The position numbers and the translations under genes were made by a program. The notes under the pieces are model-generated. The model was not told the origin of the DNA and searched no databases. It saw nothing but the letters and a program-made list of their open reading frames with translations. This document shows, piece by piece, positions 20,389 to 31,697 of a DNA stretch of 64,000 nt. Position 1 is the stretch's first letter, and each line of letters starts with the position of its first letter. The stretch is from Plasmopara viticola (Eukaryota > Oomycota > Peronosporomycetes > Peronosporales > Peronosporaceae). The stretch covers positions 2,046,001-2,110,000 of the forward strand of contig MBPM02000004.1 of NCBI GenBank assembly GCA_001695595.3, in the 5' to 3' direction.

Positions 20389-23300
20389 CTACGTGCGGCG
20401 CTTTTTGGGTGCATTATTGCGAACTGCCTTCTTTGTTGCCGCCGTGGAAGCCTTGCGTTTTGCACCGCCACGCACGTTCTTTTGAAACTTGCTCATATCC
20501 ACAGCCTCTTCTTCCGGTTCGCTTTCTGCGTCCGACGGTACTGGCAACCCACTCTCTTCCTCTTTCCTCCCACCCGCCTTCCCTCTCCCTTTCTTCATGG
20601 TCGTTGCCTCGAGTGCACACTCGACCACAGCTTGGGACTTGTGCGTTGCCTTGTTATACCTGCACAAAGGAAAGAAACGACATTAGCAAACAACGTGCCT
20701 GTTGTGTACGACCAAGCGCGATCGTACAGTCGTGTAAACGCTGTCTTGGCCTTCGTCTCGAGTTCCGAGTACGAATGGCGCTTAACGCCTGGAAATCTAA
20801 AGCTTTCCATCGACTCTGTCAAGTCTTCTCGAGTAATTTCACACTCATCGAGCAGCGCAATGACTTCATGGATATACTACACCCAGCCACCATTAAAGCA
20901 GAATGAACAGGAGGCAGCAAATGAGAGGCAAGAAAAGCAAGAACGTACATCCTCCCCTGTCAACAGCTTTTTCAACAAGATTTCCTTCATATACGGCACG
21001 TAGTCGAGGCGAATGACTGGCACACACATTGAAATCAATACACCAAGCACCAGAAACGTGTCAAAATCACAACTAGCGCCAGACCTTCTCGAGACCCAGA
21101 GGCGTGCGATCGCATCCGGACGGACAATTCACTCAGCAACCGCTTCGACTTGGACGCCGAGGAATTCTTGCCCAACCACCTACAGCGCCACAATGAACCT
21201 GTGAGCGATCTCTTCAAAAATCAAGTCAAGAAAGCCAACGAGTATACCTGGAAAACTCTGGATGACCGATAAATCCAGCCGAGTATACACAAGCACCGAC
21301 ATTCATAGCGGCCTGCTTGGTGAGTAAATCCCATCGCTGCTCCACTCGCACATACGTGTTCAAGAGGTCACTGTCTGAAATAAACGCAGACGCGTGCATG
21401 GCCGCTTGCAAATTGTCATCCACTGACCTCCGATTGTTCATGATACTTTGAATGTAGTTTTCCTGAATCATCAGCGGCATCAAGTCGTAGTCGACAAAAT
21501 ACGCTTCCATCCTTGCGTCAAACGAAAGCTCGCGCTGAAAAATCTGCTGTGTCGCGCTAAACGGATTCAACCGTAAACTCTCGTCTTTATTGTGCTGGGA
21601 CGAAGGATCCACCATCTCTGCGTACGTCATCTTGGTCGTACTCAGCCGCCACCTCTGCATTTGAGTCAGCAATTGCCGAATGTCGTTGCCACATCGGTCA
21701 GCAGCCTCTTCAATTGCATTCTTCTCGACATAAAGCCCTTCTTGCACGCCAATTTCCATCAAGCGCTTGCCAATCTGAACCTTGGTAGGGCGACGCATTC
21801 GTAAATCAAACGCATGATTCGCTAATGAGCGAACTTTCTGGCTCTGCCGATCATTGCAGATACAGATGATTGGCGTCTTTGACTTTTTAATGAGCTGAAT
21901 CAATTCCGCGGTCCCACCACGATCACCCCCTGACATGCCGTCGACTTCGTCCATGATAATGACACGACGACCGAGACGCATCTGCTCTCTCGACTTGCCT
22001 CGAGCCTTGCCAAATTGAAGTGCTTGGGTTCCCAGCACGTCCTTGAGTCCAGTTTGTAGCATTTTCTTGCTCCGAGTGTCACTCGCATTGAGCTCTGTGC
22101 ACTCGAATCCGCACTCTTGAGCCACCAGAGTCGCAATCGTTGTCTTGCCAATACCAGGGGGTCCCGACAGCAGCACCGTCTTGGCCCCGCGATTCTCCGA
22201 TAGCTTGGTCGTGAATGGAACTTTCTTGGTGCCTTTCACATGCATTGCGTCCCACTCCAAGAGCCACGTCTTGAGCTTCTTCCCAAGCTCAATGTTGCCA
22301 ATCATGTGGTCAAGAGTCGTTGGCTTGTACTTGTCCGTCCACAACTCGTTCAAAACCAATCTACCATACAAAAGTAGTTAGAGAAATAGAAAAAAAAACA
22401 CGCGCACGAGTATTGAGCGACACGAAGCTGCCACGTACGTGTCCAGCTTTTGTTTGCCTTTAGAAGACGACGGCTTTGTACGACCAGCTCTGACCTTGGC
22501 TTCCATCTTCTCATCAGCCAAGTCTTTTGTCTGCTGTGCTGCAGCAGCCTCGGTAATGAGATTGTAGAGCTCATTCTGGGTCAAGATTCGGACATTTTTC
22601 GCCACGGCTTCTTTGTACTTGGAGCTATCCGTGACCTTGCCACCCTGCTCTAGCGTTCCTCCAATCACCAGATACTTGGTTTTGCACGTAATACTGTTTG
22701 TAACTGATCCGCCGCAGCACTTGACAAGATGGATCGCATCTTCGCGCGACAAATTCTCGAGTACACCGGAGAACGCAAATGTCTTGGCCTCGAGGCATCC
22801 AGCACATGGTGTAGGCACCTTCTTCAACGCACCCTCCTGCTTCACAGTGGCTTCCATTATGTCGTCAGTTGTCGCATGATTAAGAGATAAAACGACAGGC
22901 TTCGTGCTGCTCTCCGTCTTCACCTCGTTTATCGCTCTTGCCTTCCCTTTCGGCGTCTCCTCCTTGTCACAGGCCCCACGACGTCGCCGTTTCACCGGCA
23001 CTTGCTGTGGCTCCACGTCTCTCTCTTCCTCAGCGCTGTGTTGCAGCCCAAAGTCGGAATCCGACTCCACGTGCCAAGTCTTTTTCTTCGTTACAGCTTT
23101 CGGCGTGCTACCAGCTGCATCCTCGTCACTGTCGTCCAGCACCACTACATTCTTCTTTGCTGTCCGTCGAGTCGTCCGTCGCAACGGAGGTGTTGGCTCG
23201 GGCTCTGCTTGCTTGGTTGCTGCACACCAGTAAAGCATAATGAGCAATGAAAACGATACAATGCACATAACGCAAGACAAAGACTACGTAGAGACTACAG

Positions 23301-23399
23301 CTTCGTACACTTAGCTGGGGTCGCTGCCTTCTTGCTGTCTTTAGTGCGTTTCTTGCTGCTACCTGACGGACTCTGGTGAAAGAAGGACCGAATGTCCAT
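20389..23399 (-). CDS. RFC1: Replication factor C subunit 1 (clamp-loader large subunit)
   Basis: I resolve seven exons: 23309-23399, 22439-23219, 21248-22360, 21085-21179, 20949-21016, 20728-20876 and 20389-20659. All junctions keep frame and give 855 aa, close to yeast Rfc1. The protein opens the PCNA ring and loads it on DNA. It begins MDIRSFF, matching the family's MDIRKFF start. A BRCT domain follows (KTFAFSGVLENLSREDAIHLV), then LWTDKYKPTTLDHMIG, Walker A GPPGIGKTT, Walker B IIMDEVDGM, and the RFC1 C-terminal domain, in which short exons supply RWLGKNSS, RLDYVPYMKEIL, DECEITREDL and AFTRLYNKATH. The end is basic. Small exons E4-E6 were joined by matching the family pattern. The gene is head to head with the transporter gene, 107 bp between start codons. 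Confidence 0.95.
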
Positions 23400-23506
23400 C
23401 GTCGCCACTCCAACCCCTGTGAAGATTCCTGAGGTCGGCTTTTCCGCCAATTATTGACCCTTGTATGATGTGGTGCACCTAATCAGGCGCGTATTGAGCC
23501 AATCCC
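23400..23506. promoter_or_regulatory. Likely shared promoter of RFC1 and transporter gene
   Basis: Only 107 bp separate the two divergent start codons, so both promoters must lie here or overlap the 5' ends. No consensus element was identified with confidence. Confidence 0.5.
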
Positions 23507-24618
23507 ATGTCGGCTACGCACATGGCGCTCTCCCCGTCGGCTCTCAAGTACGCGAGTCTCTGTGTGCTATGCGTCCAAAATAGTCTTTTGGCCATCTTGA
23601 TGCGACTGTCAAGAGTGGGCAATTATGCACGCTTTAATCCCGCCACTGCCGTGTTCGTAGGGGAAGCACTCAAGCTGGTCGTGTGCGTTCTCGTGCTCTT
23701 CCATGTGAGTCTTGCCCAGTCCACTATCTATCAATTTGCTAACAAGAATCGTATGGAATTAAGAATCCAGATCGACGAGAGCGTAAACGTGATTCTCTCT
23801 CGACCATTGTCAATCCTAGCGAGCTGCTACGTGTGAGTGTGCCGGCTTTGCTCTACGTCGTGCAGAACAACTTGCAGTATGTGGCAGTGTCCAATCTGGA
23901 TGCCCCTACTTTTCAAGTCATGTACCAGCTCAAGATCCTGACGACGGCGATCTTTTCTGTCGTGATGCTGCGGAAAAGTGTGCTGATCACACAATGGGGA
24001 GCTATCGTCACGCTCATGATGGGCGTGGCATTGGTGCAATTGGATGACAAGCCATCGAGTGCTGCTTCTTCGCCCTTATATGGAGATGTGACGCAAAGCA
24101 CTACAAAAGGACTGATGGCCGTGGTTGCTGCTTGTGTATGCTCTGGTTTCGCAGGTGTGTACTTTGAAAAAATCCTCAAAGGTTCCGACCTCAATGCTTC
24201 GCTTTGGGAACGCAATGTTCAGATGTGCTTCCTTGGGCTAGCACTCTCGGGTGGTGGTCTTTTATACAATGATTTCGAGTCTATCTCTACTCGTGGATTC
24301 TTCTACGGGTACCGACTGGTGGTATGGGCGGCCATCGCCATGAGCGCGTTCGGCGGACTCCTTACGGCTGTGGTCGTCAAATATGCCGACAATATTCTGA
24401 AAGCCTTTGCTACATCCATTGCAGTGGTCCTATCGGTCATAATGTCGGCAGTTGTGTTTGACAAGGTGCCCACAGGCCAGTTTGTTTTGGGTGCTATTCT
24501 CGTTAATGGCTCGGTGTACGTATATGGCAAGGCGCCCGAGTGGCACAAGAAGCACCTTGAGCCAGTTATACCTTTAACAAAAGGCAACTTGTCGAAAGAA
24601 GTGAAACACATTGCCTGA
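23507..24618 (+). CDS. Nucleotide-sugar transporter (UDP-galactose/CMP-sialic acid/UDP-GlcNAc family)
   Basis: Two exons, 23507-23704 and 23764-24618, give about 350 aa. The intron has a GTGAGT donor and a GCTAAC branch-like site; the acceptor is my best fit for frame. The product is an SLC35A-type Golgi antiporter that moves nucleotide sugars into the lumen in exchange for the nucleoside monophosphate. Family marks are VPALLYVVQNNLQYVAVSNL, FQVMYQLKILTTAIFSV, GFAGVYFEKILK and YADNILKAFATSIAVVLS. About ten hydrophobic segments are visible, as expected. The exact sugar cannot be read from sequence. It is divergent from RFC1. Confidence 0.93.
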
Positions 24619-25021
24619 TAAAGTATTGTATTGTTGTGTGCTCACTTAAAAGATTTGAAACCATCACTTCCCTATTAGATCAACTGCAGCTCTGTCGATT
24701 ACTAACGCTAAACTACTGAATCTTTTACCACTGTGCAATATACTCAAGCACAATTTAAATTGACAATATATTCTCTCGTCAGTCAAAAACTCGAAGCAGG
24801 CCGCATTTTCTTTTTTACGGGGACCTCGCGAATCTCGTATTCAAGCCCCGTCAACACCTCGCGTTGAAGTTGTGTGAGCGTCAATACCAATAATGTGGCT
24901 GCTCTGCATTTCTAGGCAGCTTCATACAAAGTGCAAGTAAAGCAGGCAGTGCGATGCACGAGCATTGCCTTTTTGCTTGACAAAATAGTTCACTTTCTCA
25001 GGTTCAATGTCGACGATCACT
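24619..25021. other. Intergenic region with a coding-like minus-strand stretch
   Basis: This lies between the convergent transporter gene and the KIAA1143-like gene. On the minus strand two open pieces look coding: one starting at an ATG near 25028 and one ending at the stop at 24783. They can be joined by a GTGAAC...CTAG intron into a peptide of about 54 residues. I cannot match it to a family, so I leave it uncalled. Confidence 0.35.
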
Positions 25022-25480
25022 TCATTCATCCTCCATTGAGAACGAAAGAAGCGATTTATTGCTAAGGGATGGTTGATTAGCGCGTTTGCGTTTCTTCTTA
25101 CGTCCGTTGGATGCTGTGGCTTTGCCTAGTTGAGCCACGGTCTGTCCGTTTCTCTTTCTCTTGTTGTTGTTTCCCTCCTCTTGTACGTCCTCTTTTCCAA
25201 TGCACACCTTCGCGTCCTCTTCATTTTCCTTTTCCTTTCCAGATAAATACTTATCGATTGCTGCCTGTTGCACCTCATCGAGGCCTTCGTCCTCCTCGTC
25301 TCCACAATTGGGCAAAGGTGCAAACTTGGCCTCGATCGCTGGCGGTTGGTGGTATTTCTGTAGAAATTTTGGAATCACACGTGTGAATTGTGGTCCTTTA
25401 CCTTTACCACGAGTCTTTTCCTTGCCACCTCCACCATTCAGTCCCCGTAGACTGCCATCCTCGCGCCAGTCGTCGTCCAT
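25022..25480 (-). CDS. KIAA1143-like protein (DUF4604 family)
   Basis: The 152-aa product has the two hallmarks I know from the KIAA1143/DUF4604 family: an N-terminal PKFLQKYHQPPAIEAK block (the family has a FL-x-x-[FY] core followed by P-x-[IV]-E-x-K) and a C-terminal SLLSFSMEDE end, like the human SLLSF-acidic end. Between them are acidic (DEEDEGLDEVQ) and basic, low-complexity stretches. The molecular role of the family is not established; a nuclear location is suggested by the basic runs only. The ATG is the only sensible start. It is head to head with the small membrane protein gene, 89 bp apart. Confidence 0.7.
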   Translation of the reverse strand: MDDDWREDGSLRGLNGGGGKEKTRGKGKGPQFTRVIPKFLQKYHQPPAIEAKFAPLPNCGDEEDEGLDEVQQAAIDKYLSGKEKENEEDAKVCIGKEDVQEEGNNNKRKRNGQTVAQLGKATASNGRKKKRKRANQPSLSNKSLLSFSMEDE

Positions 25481-25569
25481 AATAATTGGCGGAAAAGCGA
25501 GATTGTATCACAGAATTGTGATTTAAATCACGAAAATTGTAACTTTTGGTGTCAGCTCAAGACACGACC

Positions 25570-25740
25570 ATGGTAGTAGGATTGAAGGGATATTTGTATG
25601 GCCACCGGTGGAACATCCTGCTAACTACACAGGCCATTTTTACCTGCGGCGTCCTGTATAACCGCTACAAAGAAAATCAAGCTGCGCCACCAGCTACGAC
25701 GTCGCAGCGACCGATGCAGAAACGTGTGGACAAGCAATGA
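25570..25740 (+). CDS. Small single-pass membrane protein, unknown
   Basis: This 56-aa frame starts with ATG at 25570. It has one hydrophobic segment (about residues 13-30: WNILLTTQAIFTCGVLYNRY) preceded by YGHR and followed by a polar, basic tail. That layout fits a small organelle membrane protein such as a mitochondrial assembly factor or complex subunit, but I do not recognise a family. Its support comes from the clean frame, the compact divergent arrangement with the KIAA1143-like gene and the predicted helix. Confidence 0.5.
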   Translation: MVVGLKGYLYGHRWNILLTTQAIFTCGVLYNRYKENQAAPPATTSQRPMQKRVDKQ

Positions 25741-26017
25741 ATATAGAAAGTTTTCGGTAGCTCATGTGAATTCAGTCAATATACAAGATAGAATGTGATG
25801 GTGCTGCATTGGAAAGGAGAGAATCACATTAATTAGGACAAAATTTCGCTTATTCTTGAGACAAATGGTGACCACAACGCAAAGTTTACGCCCTCGAGTC
25901 GCGCCACGTGGCGTTACACTCAGGGATGGACTTAGGAGTTAATTGCGTTAAAGTTGTTGCAAAGACTATTTTTGTTTTGAGCTGAGGCTTTCCGTCAATA
26001 TTTCTTTATTGACGTCG

Positions 26018-26715
26018 ATGCTTCCAAAGAAGACAAGCAAGAGGAAAAAGTCTAAGGCCAAAAGCGAAGGAAGTGCGCTGAATGCAGTCGTTAAGGTAAG
26101 AGCGCTTTGATGGTATGAAATCACGCACGATGAGCTTGTAGTTTAAAAATTATGATGCTCGGGCAGACAATTGATAACGCTCCACCCATTCTCAACGAGA
26201 CCGATCGAGTTTATTACGTGACCCTCGATATGCGGGTACACGAACCATTTATTGCATTGCTGCATTTATTTTCGGTAGACTTATAGGACAGCTTCTCTTT
26301 ATTAGCTGCTCAATTGGAGCTACCTCAATTTTAGATTCCGCACGAAGACAACTACGCTTTTGTTTGCCATCAAGGTGAGTTTAGAAATACTGGATGAAGT
26401 GTGATCTATATGAACTTTGTGAGGCTTGTTGTTGTCATAGCAACGAATTCAAAAGCAGCATGGCCCGATTGTGGACCTCAAAATTTGCAAAGAGCACTTT
26501 TCTGAGGCTAATGAGTTAAGAAACGACATGATGACTCTGGCGGAATACGGAATTCAAGGTGCAGCGGAAGGCGAGCCTGAAGTGGTAAGTTAACTAGAGC
26601 AGAACTAATTGCCACGAAGACTTACTATCCCAAACTCTTTTTTCAGATATGCTTGATACACTACGACTTTAAACCTCAGCACCATGACAATCCGCTCCTT
26701 CTCGCCACCGAATAG
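26018..26715 (+). CDS. Small ubiquitin-like-fold protein, five exons
   Basis: Each piece is too short to stand out as a single open frame. Five exons keep frame with good splice sites: 26018-26095, 26167-26235, 26348-26374, 26441-26584 and 26647-26715, giving 128 aa. The N-terminus is a basic run (PKKTSKRKKSKAKS). Then come VYYVTLDMR, LLFAIKQRIQKQHG, DLKICKEHF, MMTLAEYGI and ICLIHYDFKP, which follow the strand-helix-strand order of a beta-grasp ubiquitin-like domain. There is no C-terminal Gly-Gly, so it is probably not a conjugated modifier. Exon 3 is only 27 nt; the alternative acceptor 13 nt upstream breaks the frame. I cannot name the family. The fold call is inference; the gene model is well supported by frame. 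Confidence 0.7.
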
Positions 26716-28462
26716 ATTAATTTGTAAATTAAATAATGAAATGCTTTAAATTTCGACTGCAGGTCAAATATCGTATCGACATTTGGATGGCAAAGCCAAT
26801 TTAAAATGAAACTTACTATAGTTATCAAAGATGCTTTTCACCACTCGAAAGGGAAATACAGTCGTCACAGATGAAATTCAAAATAAAGCTGGCTTGTTGG
26901 GGCCGTAAAATATTTACCCGTCAATTAGTGTTACCTGCTTATGTTTACCTTGCTCGTCTCGACTGTATATTGCAGATTATGCGTTTACAGGGGAAGACTT
27001 TTTAAGGCCCCGTATACCACGTCCTTGATGCGAATCGCTGCATTCAAACAAGTTTAAAAGCGTGCTGCTCGATCTTTGGTACCATCCGCTGTGTAGATTA
27101 TCATGAGCAGCTAGTCTTGGTGCATTACACAAAGCCAGGACTCACATATTGAAAGCTGGCTTTTCGCTTGAAGGAGCCTCAAAAGAATGTGGCTTTTGAT
27201 TGGTTGCATAGTAGTGTATACAGAATTATTGACTACACTGAAAAATAACGTCCAACAATTTATTTAAAGTACCCTTCTCACCGAAAAGTGTTATATCTAA
27301 TACAAGTCTCGGTGGTGTGTGATCCTGTCACAATTTGTAGTCAAGTTTATGCCCACGCAGGTAGATAAACTACCTAGGACGGATAGAGCCACCTTCCTGA
27401 TCTATCGATCGTGCAACTCATATTCCTCGAAAGACTTGCTGGCTTCTATGGGCTTGAGAAAGCAATTGTGTCTGCAGCCCTTTCTGCTGCCAAACGCGTC
27501 ATAGCGTTTGATCTTTACGAGGGATATTTATGCTCTAATGATGAAGCAGCACAGAATTTGGCAGCCCTGGTGGCACAGCTTCCCGGGGGGTCAGAGACTT
27601 TAAAAAGAGTATCCACCTATGGAGAAATAGGATATCCAAACCTTCTCTTTCGAAAGAGAGAATCTAGATGATCATAAAAGAGGCCAAGTTCTCAAATGAC
27701 CAGTTGCGTGTGGCATTAGCGCTTTTTAATACAAAAAAGATGGGTCAAAATCTGGCCGCTCACTCGTCACACCACTTCGCCTAATTTTAAATTACTCGTA
27801 GATAGCAACGTTGTTGTCGGCACTCACATTTCTCTGCTTGCTTGCAAGAAAGATGTGAGCTTCATAAAAGTGATCATGAATCAAAATACTCGGCAGTCTC
27901 CACTACTGGGGTGCCACATTAAATAAACAAAAGCGACTGTCTTCATAAGCGGCCTAGTAGGAGTTTTTATTCTCGCTTCCAGCTCTTCGGGTGCAGGCAG
28001 CAATGATAAAACGTCAATTTAAATCGCTATTCTCCGAGATGCTGTCGACGGACAGCTTCTTACCTTACTGCAACCCCAGGTAGTGGCATTCATGGGCCCG
28101 CCAACTCGGATCTAGTCACAATAGATTTAATTTCTGAGAAAAGCGACATTCGCTCCATTGACAGGGGTGCACGATCAGTACATGTTTCGAAGAGGACCAA
28201 AAAAGTGAACCTTCGTTTTGTTAAAGGGAAGCCGCCCTCAGACCCGGATCGCCAGCAAGAGGAGGCGTTTTGTTTAGATAACCAATACGAATGTGGTTGA
28301 CGATTTATCCCATTTTCGCATATCCTCTAAGAGCTTCGAAGGAGTACCATTAGCGCGGAGCTGTAAGTCTACGAACCTCCAAAAGCATAGCAAGCAAATT
28401 TGGGTATTTCGATAGCACAATGTTGCTTCTTGCCCTTGACTTGGGCATTTGTAATTAATCGA

Positions 28463-28503
28463 CAAGGCCATACGTGCCAGCCGCACAATACTACTCAGAA
28501 GGG
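28463..28503 (+). repeat. Dispersed direct repeat, copy 1
   Basis: This stretch, beginning CAAGGCCATACGTGCCAGCC, recurs at 31656-31697 in the same orientation with a few mismatches and a one-base indel. Two copies 3.2 kb apart in a gene-free region suggest remnants of one repeat family, possibly LTR or MITE pieces. Confidence 0.75.
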
Positions 28504-31261
28504 CTTAGGTGGGTCATGATACCAACCTTGTTGAGCTTAATTACAGGAAAGCTTCGACAAACATACAAAAAATGGTAGTCAATAGAGACAATGGATTTTT
28601 ATAGAAATGTTGCCTTTTTACACGCAAAAGCACAGAAAATAATGACCTCTAGAAATTATGAAGTCGGCTGTGTACAAATATCAGGGCAAGGGATGTGGCG
28701 TACTTGCTAAAGCGAGAGAGTCAATTCAAATATCTTGACATTGAGTTTTTAATCAGATATACGGATCGAAAGGTTTAACTTAGTATTTCGAGCAGAATGT
28801 TATTGGACATTTCGTGGTTTGACTTGACCAAGCAATGTCGACGCATTCATTTTTTCGTGTAGGGTGTCTTAAGCAGCATTATGATTTTCAAGACTCCGAG
28901 CCTCAACTGAGTCCCGAGATGGCCTTTTTAACCTTGTCCTCGAGCTTGACCTTGTTGGTAAGGCGAGTACGGGTGCTCATAAGGCGGCTGATAGTGCCAA
29001 AGGATAGGTTCAATGTTTTTTGAGCTCGCATCCGATCCATTCCGTCAGCTCTCTGCCTATGTTTTCCTGGTGTTGACATCAGCAAACAGATTCTTGCTAG
29101 CCGGAACAGCGTACCGAAGGACAGCGGGATGAACAAGGAGTTCCTAATCAAACCTGTCGCAGCTGGAGACAATAGTAAGCAAATACTAAATCCAAAACAG
29201 CGCTGCTATAGTTGAATGCGTAAAAAGCACTGGCGGCGCTATGACCGCGTCTTAAATGACTTCTGGTATTCGAGGAATAGGTTGAAGCTTGTAAACTTTC
29301 AATCGATCACCTGTGCCGGTAGACACTGTATACAAACCGATGTATATGCAATGGACTTGACTCTTTTGATGCTGTGACACCTCTTCACATACTTATCGAT
29401 CCACTGAAACATGTGGAACCACCGATATGCGGTGAAAGCCGATTAAATGCCTTTTCTTTACCTGAATGTCCACTAATTGGAGCCTCATGTGTGGATCTGA
29501 TTTGTGTCTGGAGACACGATTCGAGCTAGATTTGCTGGATCTGCCCAGCAGCAAGACATACCATCGTACTGATCCAACTGCGATCGTTGTCGAGGAATTA
29601 GACCTCGACCCTAGCATCTTTTTTTGCGATCAAACGTTGTACTTAGCTCGCTGGATTGAAATATTTTGCAAGTCCGGCACATTTATTCGCCAATTAAGTC
29701 TTTGACCCTGCTGAAACTAGCCAACTTATAATCGATCCTGCACGAAAGCGCGTTAGCAAGCGCTTAGAGCTGTACACTAAGTGGGCGTAATAGGCCACAA
29801 AGAATGATAAACATCTAGCCATTTTGGGAGAAAGTGGTCCGTATTTATTAAAGTCCTCTGGGGCGCATGGACTGAAAAAATTACAAAGAAGATTAGATAC
29901 ATATTATGCACTCGGAAGCGTGCCACAGTGTAAATTATAAGGGTTTCTTGTCATAAATATAGTATTGCCTTTAGGTGTCTGTACTGGAATTAGATACCTC
30001 GCTCTTGAAATCCTCATCAAGATGCAGCGAGCACCCGATGCCATAGTAGAAAGGATCGAAATCGACGTCAAACAGCTATATCTTGTCCGTCAAGACCGAG
30101 ACAGGTGCCTGGAAAATGCTTTCTTTAACGCTATCAAGATTTCAATACCACCGACAAGTGTGTACTTGTGGCAGGAGAGATAAAAGAAATAGGAGGATCA
30201 CGTAAAAGTTAAAGCAGCCATTGTACCATTGTCCTCACATTTAAAGAAGAAGGTAAGGCCAAGCCAACTATTTGCACTCATTCAATGTAGGTTATACAGC
30301 ATTTTTTAAGTCGTTTGTATGATCTAACCAAAAGATAGCGGGAAATTACCGGAAGATAGAGCCTATTGGTCCTATTGACCAATTTTTTTTGCTTAACGTG
30401 ATCTGATCTCATTCAGAAAGGCTGCAGACAAAAATACCGTCAAAGTACGTCTAGGATTTAGCCCAAAATGAATGAAACATTTGTGTGACCAAACTGCTAT
30501 ACGTCGCCCGTGTATTTGACAATCGCTTACCACTATCACAGCATGCTACTGCTCGTACTTAATGCCGTAAGTGATACATTTGGCTTCCATTTTTGAAATG
30601 AGTATTAGTAATCTACAACATATAGCGCTTTTAAAGCGTTACAACCCACACCCAGACATGAATTCACACAACACGTCCGTCCTTGACATGTGTGTTTGTA
30701 CGCGTACCGTTGTATCAATTAATTTTTTTACACAACGAGCCTTTGCAACCTTTTGTTTTGTTTTCGAGCACAAGAAGTTGTGGCCGAGTAGGGCTTTTTT
30801 AGCTTCTACACCATGCCATTCTCTTCTTTCTCAGCAATGAAGACAACCATTCGCTCGAACTGCTCTAATAGCAGTAGAAATTTATAAAACAATGACATAG
30901 AACTTCGTGCCTGACACGAGGCCAATCTCGTAATTCACTCTTGTGTCCGGTGGGGAGATCGAAAGTCGACATCCGGATATTACATCTGGGTTTGTTTCTT
31001 CAGTATCTCTGAGAAATGGCACAATGAATGTTGCCTATAAAGCTGTTCTTAAGCCAACCATCTGAAGCATGATTTTTACTGTCTAAAATAGGGGTAAAAA
31101 TCGTTCGGATGACCCACTTAAGTTAGTCGTGGCTCTTGATTCGCACAAAGTCCAAGTACTTCTGAATCCTGCGAAGTTCAATACTTGTGGCATTTTTGAC
31201 AGTTGAGCGCACCTGTCACGACACAGCAGTGTAACACTTGTAAATGAGGTCATTATGTCAG

Positions 31262-31455
31262 TCATATGTCACTCGTTCCCTGCAAAGCTACGTTACCCAC
31301 TATTGGTTGTACTCTACAAGCCCTATGTTACTCAATCTGTCTTGCAAATCTTTGCTATTTGCAGTTGTTAATTAAGATGCAGAGCTATGTTTCCCCTTTT
31401 TTGCCGAATTATGGTACGCAGAGTTGAATAAGCGATGTTACCAGCTTGCAAAATG
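31262..31455 (+). repeat. Degenerate TTACCC-type tandem repeat, short block
   Basis: Phrases ending CTACG or CTATG followed by TTACCC, TTACTC, TTTCCCC or TTACC recur at intervals of about 20-40 nt. The pattern matches the longer block at 59970-60295. The copies are diverged, so the boundaries are approximate. Confidence 0.4.
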
Positions 31456-31655
31456 GATTGGTCACATTAAGAGCACTATCGTTAGCGTCTTTGGCGCCCA
31501 ATGTCTCCAGCGAACTTGATTGCCTAGTTGGAAAAGCGTTAAATACTTTCCTACGTCTACCTTCGCGAAGATAACTGTGCTTTCGATACCTCCTATCTTA
31601 CTAATAGCGTTTGTTTGTAAAGGGTTAAGAGTGCAAGATACTTGGATTGACCGGG

Positions 31656-31697
31656 CAAGGCCATACGTGCCAGCCTCGCAATACCACTCAGAAGGGT
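31656..31697 (+). repeat. Dispersed direct repeat, copy 2
   Basis: Second copy of the repeat at 28463-28503, same orientation, with about 90% identity by eye. Confidence 0.75.

Noticed and set aside
27411..27671. Open frame with protein-like composition
   Set aside because: No ATG, broken on both sides by stops; at best a relic of an element.
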